Origin: Pseudoalteromonas luteoviolacea H33-S
GTDB lineage: Bacteria > Pseudomonadota > Gammaproteobacteria > Enterobacterales > Alteromonadaceae
DNA: 64,000 bases
Assembly: GCF_001625695.1 (NCBI RefSeq)
Contig: NZ_AUXY01000053.1
Location: 1-64,000, forward strand
Direction of reading: 5' to 3'
Below, piece after piece: positions 1 to 7,197 of the stretch. Numbering within the stretch: position 1 is the first letter of the stretch; each line of letters opens with the position of its first letter. The position numbers and the translations under genes are program-made. The notes beneath the pieces are model-generated. The model ran no database searches and was not told the DNA's origin. It saw nothing but the letters and a program-made list of their open reading frames with translations.

Positions 1-1
1 C

Positions 2-505
2 GGTGCAGGCGATTCATTCGGCGCAGGTGATTCATACGGCACAAGGCCGGACGATTTTGAAACATTCCCTATGAATGAGCGTAACCCAGAAACAGGTGGT
101 TTTGAGCATTATGGTGTATTATATATTGAAAGAGATCAATATCTAACAGGTAACTTTGAACCATATTTAAGTATGTGTGTGAGAACAAACTCGTCCTTAA
201 TAGTGGGCGCGAGTTCCTTAAATGATGAGGCAACTTACTACGACAAGTATATTGCACGTGGCGAATATGGAAAATACTATCCGGATTTGCCTGACTATTC
301 AGGTATAGAGTTAGAGCTGAGATCTGCGTCGACAGGCCTAAAGCAGAGAATAAACATGATCAAATATGGTACTAAGTTTGAGTTTGAGGGGATGCTCTTT
401 GGTCATGGTCAATATGAATTTAAAGGCTACGTGAGAGCTTTCTATAAAGGTTCAGAGAGATATGATGCTGAGGGGTGTGAATCAATATTAGGACATAGAT
501 ACTAA
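2..505 (+). CDS. Partial hypothetical protein, C-terminal part
   Basis: The frame is open to the left window edge, so this is the C-terminal part of a longer protein; the first in-window ATG (71) need not be the start. The visible N-terminal end has two copies of an 18-bp repeat encoding GAGDS(F/Y), then a Thr/Pro/Asp-rich linker and about 144 residues rich in Tyr, Gly and acidic residues. Two Cys (in SMCVRT and EGCESI) could form a disulfide. I recognise no family. The repeat linker followed by a compact domain suggests a secreted or surface protein, but this is inference, and the true N-terminus lies outside the window. Confidence 0.6.
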   Translation, partial: GAGDSFGAGDSYGTRPDDFETFPMNERNPETGGFEHYGVLYIERDQYLTGNFEPYLSMCVRTNSSLIVGASSLNDEATYYDKYIARGEYGKYYPDLPDYSGIELELRSASTGLKQRINMIKYGTKFEFEGMLFGHGQYEFKGYVRAFYKGSERYDAEGCESILGHRY

Positions 506-687
506 ATGTAAGTCTGTTAGGGGAGTTAAGATCTATTAACTCCCCGTATGATATTTATCTTAAATGAAATAGATACACTTCATCGATTTCATTGTATTTG
601 ATATATCTATCATTACAGTGAGTATGATTAACTGTTATGCAAGCCCCTTTGTTCTAATGTACCGTTACTTTAGTAGAAAGTATGTGA

Positions 688-915
688 TTTATACCCCTCT
701 TGCTGCTTGAACCTGAATCATTTACTGGATAAGGCTGGCCCATTGACTATAAATACGGAGAAACAATAAATACAAAGTATGTAACTTTTTATATCCAACT
801 TCCTATCTTTTCGCAGTGTATTTATACGAATGAAGCTCAAAACACAAACGCGGATTACTTCGTACCATTACCAATCAATGAGCTAAACTCGGTTGACTAC
901 AATAGAATGTATTGA
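688..915 (+). pseudogene. Remnant of an unidentified gene, C-terminal fragment
   Basis: One frame reads as ordinary protein for about 60 codons (733-915, ending YNRMY-stop; internal stretch NADYFVPLPINELN), but no start fits. An in-frame TAA at 730-732 separates it from a short upstream piece (PESFTG). I read this as the decayed C-terminus of a lost gene. The family is not recognised. The alternative is a chance open frame, so confidence is low. Confidence 0.3.
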
Positions 916-1163
916 GTTCCATTGTAACCATTATATTTACGTGATGCCCATAGCCACTTCCAAGCGTGCTATAAGATATGTGTGAAAGTTGGTAAGTATA
1001 TCGTCATTGTTTCAAGCTCCTTATACGACAGGATGTACAAATTACTAATTTTGCATTCAAGGGCTAGGGAGGTCATGCGATAGGCTAAAATAAAGGGCTG
1101 GATGCACACTGCAAAAAAGGCAGTGATCCTAATTTCGATAGTGGCTAATGATCCAATAATAGG

Positions 1164-1179
1164 GGGGCTGTTTGGCCCC
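1164..1179 (-). terminator. Possible weak terminator of the DM13 gene
   Basis: The stem GGGGC/GCCCC (1164-1168 with 1175-1179) has a 6-nt loop and lies just past the stop codon of the minus-strand DM13 gene. There is no clear U tract, so termination strength is uncertain. Confidence 0.3.
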
Positions 1180-1197
1180 TTGAACCATATCATTTAG

Positions 1198-1665
1198 TTA
1201 CTGATACTTTCCTGCAGTAATGAATTCACCAAACGTTTCACACCACACGACCACAGTCGAAAACTTTTCTATATCAATGCCTGTTGGCACATCAACAATA
1301 AAGCCGTTAAAGCTCGAAACCATACTGACAAACTGCATTGTGTTTTTATGCTGTTCAAATTCAACTTCATTTTCTACGAATGTAGGTGATAGATATAGCC
1401 GATAGTCAGGGCCTGGTGCCAGCCTGCCTTCAAACGCGATATTTTGCTCCCCGATAAACACATTGCCTTCACCGAAATGCAAAAAGTCTGAGCCTTTTAG
1501 ATTTTTATTAAACATGGCTGTGAACTTTGCTTGATTGGACGCCGTTGAGAGCGCTGTTTGTGTGGGGGCTGGCGGAGCCATCATGATGGGTAAAGAATAT
1601 ACCCCCAGTGCAAATCCGGCACAAAAAATAAACACAGTAAACAAAACTTTAAACAAAAATCGCAT
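1198..1665 (-). CDS. DM13 domain protein, membrane-anchored
   Basis: A 155-aa protein. Residues 1-25 form a hydrophobic anchor or signal (FKVLFTVFIFCAGFALGVYS), followed by an Ala/Pro/Thr linker and a DM13 domain over about residues 50-155. The domain shows the expected pattern: GEGNVFI near its start, FEGRLAPGPDYRLYLSP in the middle and VVVWCETFGEFITAGKY at the end, where the single Cys sits. DM13 domains are proposed to work in redox or electron transfer, usually outside the cytoplasm. It is transcribed away from the chitinase cluster and separated from it by a 660-bp AT-rich region. The family call is fairly sure, but the physiological role is unknown. Confidence 0.75.
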   Translation of the reverse strand: MRFLFKVLFTVFIFCAGFALGVYSLPIMMAPPAPTQTALSTASNQAKFTAMFNKNLKGSDFLHFGEGNVFIGEQNIAFEGRLAPGPDYRLYLSPTFVENEVEFEQHKNTMQFVSMVSSFNGFIVDVPTGIDIEKFSTVVVWCETFGEFITAGKYQ

Positions 1666-2325
1666 CTTCTATATGCTCTAGTAAATGAATGTAACTTAAC
1701 CTTAGCTTGACCACTCTAGGAGTCAAACACTTGTATGTTTTATTTGTGTTAATTTGTTTGTTAATAAAAAAACATTCCAAAAAAATGCGTTCTGTAATGA
1801 TAAGAGATGATTGACATTTTGCGGTTTAATTAAAACTCCACATGAAAAAGTGCAGCACCTTAGTAATTGCATGAAAATACTAAAGTATTCTTTATAAATC
1901 TATAATTGTTTCTTTTTTTATTTCTATTTATCAAATATCAACATAACGATTAGGTGATTTATAGTACAAATAAAAGTATTAGAAATTTATTTTTAATTAA
2001 TAATAATGGTTTAACTTCTGGTTTGTCCTCGCCATATTGTAAATAAAAGTAAACAAAAACCATGTTAATTAAGTTAACATTCACTCTTTGTGTTTTGTTG
2101 TTTATTTGTCAACAAAACAATCAATATCAATGTGTTACGTAACTCATGATTTTGTCTAAAACGGTCTTTTTTCTAGTTATTTGGTTTGTTATTTTTAATT
2201 TATCCTAATCCCTTGTGGTGTGTTTTTGGATCGGTACAATCGCCGCTGCTCAGTATTGCATTAGGTAAAATTGTTACTGAATGTAATTTTATAAACAAAA
2301 ATCATACAAATTAGGAAATAATCAA
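1666..2325. promoter_or_regulatory. AT-rich divergent regulatory region upstream of chitin cluster
   Basis: 660 bp of very AT-rich DNA lie between the DM13 gene (minus) and the first chitinase (plus). It has many A and T tracts, no gene, and one strong palindrome at 2130-2147. An AGGA Shine-Dalgarno precedes the chitinase ATG at 2326. Such a long AT-rich leader suits a regulated promoter, but no -35/-10 pair stands out clearly enough to place. Confidence 0.5.
2130..2147. promoter_or_regulatory. 18-bp near-perfect palindrome, candidate operator of chitin cluster
   Basis: ATGTGTTACGTAACTCAT is an inverted repeat with a perfect GTTACGTAAC core (2134-2143) and matching ATG/CAT ends; only one symmetric pair fails. 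It lies about 180 bp before the chitinase start. Symmetric sites of this size usually bind dimeric repressors or activators. Which regulator binds is not known from the sequence. Confidence 0.4.
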
Positions 2326-5300
2326 ATGAGCGTGTCAAAATCCTCAAATAAGGTACTCAAGCTCAGTGCCATTACCATGGGTTTGATCAGTGCATCGGCT
2401 TTTGCCGAGGTAAACTGTGACAGTCTAGCTAGTTGGGAAGCAGGTAAAATTTATGTTGGCGGCAATCAGGTGCAACAAGATAACGTTGCATATAAAGCAA
2501 ATTGGTGGAACCGTTCTTCACCAAAACTAAAATCTGGCCAATGGCAAGAGTGGACGAAGCTAGGCGAGTGCAGTAGCGCAGAGCCTATTAACCAAGCGCC
2601 TTCAATTAAATTGCTCAAACCAATCGCGGATATCACCGTGGCTGAAAATGAACAAGTCATCATCGATTTTTCAGCTAATGATAGCGATGGTGAAGTGAAG
2701 CATGTTGCGGTATACCACAATGATGCATTGGTTAAAGTACTGAGCCAAGCGCCATATAGCTTTTCTTGGCAAGCGAAACAGGGCAAACATGAGTTCCATG
2801 GTGTTGCGTTAGATGACGATGGTGCTACTGCAAAATCAGTCAGTCGCAAAGTAAGTGTTGAGGCGTTGCCGCCAAAAGATCAAAATACAGCACCGATTGC
2901 ACGCTTAGCTGCTCAATTACCAAGTGAGCTAGAAGTGGGTAGCCAGATTGTATTTACTTTGATTGCAAATGATAAAGAGTCAGATGGTTTGACTCAATCA
3001 CTCTCTGTGAATGGCATCGAAGTAGTCAGTACATCTCAAAATGAATTCGAATATGTATGGACAGCCACTGCAAAAGGTCCGCAGACATTTGTCTTAGTCG
3101 CTAAAGATGAACACGGTCTAGAATCAGAAAAAATAAGCCGAACCTTTACGGTGAAAGCGAAAGATGATGGTCAAAGCTCACATGACGATTGTCGCCCTGC
3201 GGGCTTATACCAAACGCCGGGTGTGACGCCGTCTTACTGTGATATCTATGACAGTGAAGGACGTGAAGAAATGGGCGCCGACCATCCAAGACGTGTGATT
3301 GGCTACTTCACAAGTTGGCGCCACGGCAAAAACGATCAGCCAAGCTACCTTGTTAAAGACATTCCATGGGACAAGATTACGCATATCAATTACGCGTTTG
3401 CACACGTCAATGATAAAAATGAGATCAGCATTGGTAACCCGAATGCAGACGGTAATGCGGCAACCAATATGACTTGGCCAGGTATTGCTGGTGCTGAAAT
3501 GGATCCTAGCTTGCCTTACAAAGGGCATTTCAACCTGCTGAATAAATACAAAAAGCAATATCCACACGTGAAAACCATGATCTCGGTTGGTGGCTGGGCT
3601 GAAACTGGTGGCTATTTCGACGAAACTGGTAAACGCGTGAATAACGGTGGTTTCTATACGATGACCACGAATGCTGATGGCAGCGTTAACCATGCTGGTA
3701 TTGCTCAATTTGTGAAAAGCTCTGTTGAGTTTTTAAGAACTTATGGTTTTGATGGCTTAGACGTCGATTACGAATACCCATCATCAATGAAAGACTCCGG
3801 TCACCCAGAAGATTTTCCTGTGAGTAATGCAAGACGTGCGGGGCTAAACAAATCTTATCAAGTGCTGATGAAAGAATTACGTGAAGCGCTTGATAAAGCA
3901 GGTGAGCAAGACGATAAACACTATATGTTGACCATTGCTTCTCCGTCATCAGGCTATTTATTGCGTGGTATGGAAACCTTCCAAACAGCACAGTATCTAG
4001 ACTTCGTAAATATCATGTCGTACGACTTGCACGGTGCGTGGAACGATCATGTTGGTCACAATGCGCCGCTTTACGATACGGGGAAAGACACAGAGCTTAA
4101 GGTGTGGAATGTCTACGGCACTAAAGAGTTTGGTGGCATTGGTTATTTGAATACCGACTGGGCAGTAAACTATTTCCGCGGTGCATTACCAGCAGGACGT
4201 ATCAACATTGGTATTCCATATTACACTCGTGGCTTTAAAGACGTACGCGGTGGTGAAAATGGCTTATGGGGCCGCGCACCTTTGCCAAACCAAAGCGATT
4301 GTCCAAAAGGCACAGGCATTGGTGAGAAGAACAAATGCGGTAACGGTGCAATTGGTATTGATAACCTGTGGCATGACATTGAAAATGGTCAAGAAGTGGC
4401 TGCCGGTTCCAACCCACTTTGGCATGCGAAAAACCTTGAGCATGGGATCAAGCCAAGTTACTTAGAAGTTTATGGCTTAACACCGGAAACCGATGCAGAT
4501 GATGTTCTGCGCGGTGACTACGTACGTCATTACGATGAAGTTGCTGTTGCACCATGGCTGTATAACGCCGAGAAAAAAGTATTCCTATCGATGGAAGACA
4601 CAGAGTCTATGAAAACCAAATTAGACTATGTCGTTGATAAGGGGCTGGGTGGTGTCATGTTCTGGGAGCTTGCTGGTGACTTTGATTATCACGCTGATAA
4701 AGGCGAGTACTTCATGGGCTCGACAATGACAGCGCTGGCATACAACACCTTCAACCAAAGTGGTGTGGCCTATGACAATCATGTTGGTGATAGTGCATTT
4801 GCAGTACCCACCGAAGCAGTTGATATTGCATTTGAAGCGAAAGATTTCCCGGTGGGTGACCAAAACTACCCAATTCGCCCAACGTTTGCCTTTACTAATA
4901 ACTCTGAGATTGACCTGACCGGTGCAACGATAACGTTCAATGTACCCACATCTACCTCGGCTATTTTCAAGTCAAATTGGAATGCGCGCAAAAAGCTGGG
5001 TATGCGTGTAGAGCATGATGCATCAAATTCTGCTGGCAATAACATCGGCGGTTTTGAAAATGAATTCCACCGTTTTTCAATCACATTTAAAAATGAATGG
5101 GGTGGTCAGCTTGAGTCTTTTGCCCCGGGTGAGACTGTGAATGCACAAGTTATGTACTACATGCCTATCACAGGCCCTGTGAACTTTATTGTTGAAAAAG
5201 ACGGTAAGCAGTATGCATTTGCCTCTGAATATCCAGATCTGCCAGTCGCTAAAAAACACAATCCAAATCCGGGTGACGGCGATAAAAACCCACCAAATGG

Positions 5301-5496
5301 GCAGCAGTGTGAAGGCGTGAAAATTGAGAACATCAACACGTATCCAAACTGGCCTCGCACCAACTGGGCAGGTGATCCAAGTCATGCTGTCGGCGGCGAC
5401 ATGATGATCCACAACGGCGCTGTTTATAAAGCCAAGTGGTGGACAAATGGCACACCAAGTAACGGTGGCGCATGGCAGAAAGTGTGTAGCCTGTAA
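2326..5496 (+). CDS. Secreted GH18 chitinase with two CBM5/12 modules
   Basis: A 1056-aa endo-acting chitinase that would hydrolyse beta-1,4-GlcNAc linkages outside the cell. Order: signal peptide 1-27 (ends SAFA); CBM5/12 about 31-82 with the aromatic YKANWWN signature; two Ig-like domains about 90-178 and 183-276; GH18 TIM barrel about 297-760; an unrecognised beta-rich domain about 790-940; second CBM5/12 about 985-1056 (YKAKWWT). The SxGG strand motif (SVGGW) and the catalytic DxxDxDxE motif DGLDVDYE are intact, placing the proton donor at Glu483. The ATG at 2326 has an AGGA site. It is the first gene of a four-gene chitin cluster, 66 nt before the LPMO. Function is secure; exact endo/exo behaviour is not visible. 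Confidence 0.95.
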   Translation: MSVSKSSNKVLKLSAITMGLISASAFAEVNCDSLASWEAGKIYVGGNQVQQDNVAYKANWWNRSSPKLKSGQWQEWTKLGECSSAEPINQAPSIKLLKPIADITVAENEQVIIDFSANDSDGEVKHVAVYHNDALVKVLSQAPYSFSWQAKQGKHEFHGVALDDDGATAKSVSRKVSVEALPPKDQNTAPIARLAAQLPSELEVGSQIVFTLIANDKESDGLTQSLSVNGIEVVSTSQNEFEYVWTATAKGPQTFVLVAKDEHGLESEKISRTFTVKAKDDGQSSHDDCRPAGLYQTPGVTPSYCDIYDSEGREEMGADHPRRVIGYFTSWRHGKNDQPSYLVKDIPWDKITHINYAFAHVNDKNEISIGNPNADGNAATNMTWPGIAGAEMDPSLPYKGHFNLLNKYKKQYPHVKTMISVGGWAETGGYFDETGKRVNNGGFYTMTTNADGSVNHAGIAQFVKSSVEFLRTYGFDGLDVDYEYPSSMKDSGHPEDFPVSNARRAGLNKSYQVLMKELREALDKAGEQDDKHYMLTIASPSSGYLLRGMETFQTAQYLDFVNIMSYDLHGAWNDHVGHNAPLYDTGKDTELKVWNVYGTKEFGGIGYLNTDWAVNYFRGALPAGRINIGIPYYTRGFKDVRGGENGLWGRAPLPNQSDCPKGTGIGEKNKCGNGAIGIDNLWHDIENGQEVAAGSNPLWHAKNLEHGIKPSYLEVYGLTPETDADDVLRGDYVRHYDEVAVAPWLYNAEKKVFLSMEDTESMKTKLDYVVDKGLGGVMFWELAGDFDYHADKGEYFMGSTMTALAYNTFNQSGVAYDNHVGDSAFAVPTEAVDIAFEAKDFPVGDQNYPIRPTFAFTNNSEIDLTGATITFNVPTSTSAIFKSNWNARKKLGMRVEHDASNSAGNNIGGFENEFHRFSITFKNEWGGQLESFAPGETVNAQVMYYMPITGPVNFIVEKDGKQYAFASEYPDLPVAKKHNPNPGDGDKNPPNGQQCEGVKIENINTYPNWPRTNWAGDPSHAVGGDMMIHNGAVYKAKWWTNGTPSNGGAWQKVCSL

Positions 5497-5518
5497 CGGC
5501 CACTTTTATTCCCAACCG

Positions 5519-5539
5519 GAGTGATCTGCGGATCACTCT
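5519..5539 (+). terminator. Hairpin between chitinase and LPMO genes
   Basis: GAGTGATC and GATCACTC (5519-5526 / 5531-5538) form a perfect 8-bp stem with a TGCG loop. It sits in the 66-nt gap and is followed by only two T, so it more likely attenuates read-through or protects mRNA ends than terminates fully. Confidence 0.45.
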
Positions 5540-5562
5540 TACAATCAATAAATGAGAAAACT

Positions 5563-7173
5563 ATGAGACAACAAGTAACCTTATGCGCGCTGGGCGTAGC
5601 CATAGGTGTGGGCGTCATTAGTAAAGTGAACGCGCATGGCTATATGGACTTTCCCAAAGCGAGGCAAGCAATCTGTCAGGAGCAAGGTGGATTTTGGTGG
5701 CCAAAAGATGGCTCAAAAATCCCCAATGCTGCATGCCGTGCTGCATACCTTAAATCAGAACACGTGCAATTTATTCAAAAGCATGAGTTTGCAGCAAATA
5801 CAGCAGATTTTCGTAACCAAGCCGCTGTTGAAGCAAATATCCCAGATGGCACATTGTGTGGCGCAGGTGATAGCCAAAAAGCGGGGATGAATATTCCGTC
5901 AACGCAGTGGCAGGCAACAGAGATAAAGCCAAACGCTAATGGCCAAGTGAAAATTCGCTACCGTGCTACAACACCGCATAACCCCAGCTTTTGGCAGTTT
6001 TATTTAACCAAGCCGGGTACGGATTTTAAGCAAAAACCACTTGCTTGGAGTGACTTAGAGCTGGTGCAAGAGCATGGCAATATTGCATTTTTCATGGCAC
6101 CAGATGGCAAGCGCTATTACGAGATGGAAGTTGCGATCCCAGAAAAGTTTTCTGGAGATGCGATTTTATACAGCCGCTGGCAGCGTGATGATGTGGTGGG
6201 TGAAGGCTTTTATAACTGTAGTGATGTGACCATTGTGCGTGGTACTGAGCCAACGCCGACGCCAGATACTTGGTTCCCAGTCGATTATTTTGTCAAGCAA
6301 GGTCAAGAGGCAAGTGCTGGAGACACGGTTTGGGTCAGAGTATTCAACGGTAATGGTAATGAGCTTATTCAAGAGCGTCTCGATGTCACTTCAGCCAATG
6401 AAACACACTGGCAAAGTCAGTTTGCTTTAAATCTTAGTACGCAATTTGCTGACATTGTGCGCATCGGTGTGAAAGACAGATCGGGTAATATTGAGTTTAA
6501 TTCTGAGGCGATTTCGAGCAACCAAGTCTTTTTATCAGACAAGTCATATAGCTATAACTTATCGGTGATTTCAAAGCAGAAAAACACCGCACCAACAGTG
6601 CACACGCCAGCGCCAATCACCATTGATGAAGAGCAGAGCAAGCACTTGCATGTCCATGCATTTGATGATGAGCAGCCGACCCTGAAATTTGATTGGCAGC
6701 TACCAAGTGCATTGAGCTTTACCGGTTCAGGTTCAACCATCACGATCACTGCGCCAAAGGTGGACGCGGATACGCGCTTTGACGGCAAAGTGACCGTGTC
6801 AGATGGCAGTTTAAGCAAAACAGTCCCACTGGTTGTGAATGTTAAAAACATCGATACCGATCCTGGCACGCCAGACAAGCCAACAGGTGATACTTGGGCG
6901 CCCAGCAAAATCTACACAGCTGGCGATACCGTGGTTTATCAAGGCAAAACTTATCGTGCTAAATGGTGGGTTCGCGGCCAACTACCAACGTCGAGCCATG
7001 CGTGGGAGTTAGTACCAAGTGGTGATGATTCAGATGCAGGCAATACATCATGGCAGTCAAGCAAAGCCTACCGAGGCGGTGAAGTCGTGACTTTTAACGG
7101 TGCACGCTATCAAGCTCGCTGGTGGACGCGTAATCAGCAACCTGATCAACATTCCGTTTGGAAAAAACTATAA
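5563..7173 (+). CDS. AA10 lytic polysaccharide monooxygenase, GbpA-like, with two CBM5/12
   Basis: A copper enzyme that oxidatively cleaves crystalline chitin. I choose ATG 5563 because it gives a signal peptide (1-24) whose cleavage after NA leaves His25 as the mature N-terminus (HGYMDFP), which AA10 chemistry requires. The second histidine-brace ligand is His139 (TTPHNPSFW); GFYNCSDV supplies the axial Phe. Order: AA10 about 25-225; GbpA-domain-2-like about 230-335; Ig/cadherin-like about 345-430; CBM5/12 about 443-480; CBM5/12 about 493-536 (YQARWWT). The open frame extends 5' to 5521, but that would bury the signal peptide. A further chitinase starts 24 nt downstream, so the two are surely co-transcribed. 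The enzyme needs external electrons; see the redox operon at 52.5-58.7 kb. Confidence 0.95.
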   Translation: MRQQVTLCALGVAIGVGVISKVNAHGYMDFPKARQAICQEQGGFWWPKDGSKIPNAACRAAYLKSEHVQFIQKHEFAANTADFRNQAAVEANIPDGTLCGAGDSQKAGMNIPSTQWQATEIKPNANGQVKIRYRATTPHNPSFWQFYLTKPGTDFKQKPLAWSDLELVQEHGNIAFFMAPDGKRYYEMEVAIPEKFSGDAILYSRWQRDDVVGEGFYNCSDVTIVRGTEPTPTPDTWFPVDYFVKQGQEASAGDTVWVRVFNGNGNELIQERLDVTSANETHWQSQFALNLSTQFADIVRIGVKDRSGNIEFNSEAISSNQVFLSDKSYSYNLSVISKQKNTAPTVHTPAPITIDEEQSKHLHVHAFDDEQPTLKFDWQLPSALSFTGSGSTITITAPKVDADTRFDGKVTVSDGSLSKTVPLVVNVKNIDTDPGTPDKPTGDTWAPSKIYTAGDTVVYQGKTYRAKWWVRGQLPTSSHAWELVPSGDDSDAGNTSWQSSKAYRGGEVVTFNGARYQARWWTRNQQPDQHSVWKKL

Positions 7174-7197
7174 AAATATCATAGAGGTAATTCAAAA

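Larger units (their letters stand above)
506..1197. other. 692-bp stretch with no intact gene
   Basis: It holds the possible gene remnant at 688-915 and a weak GC hairpin near 1164-1179. The rest (506-687, 916-1160) shows no convincing start plus ribosome-binding site. The minus-strand 74-codon frame at 969-1193 has no protein-like features. Confidence 0.5.

Noticed and set aside
969..1193. Minus-strand 74-codon frame
   Set aside because: No ribosome site, no domain, composition like intergenic DNA; overlaps a hairpin.
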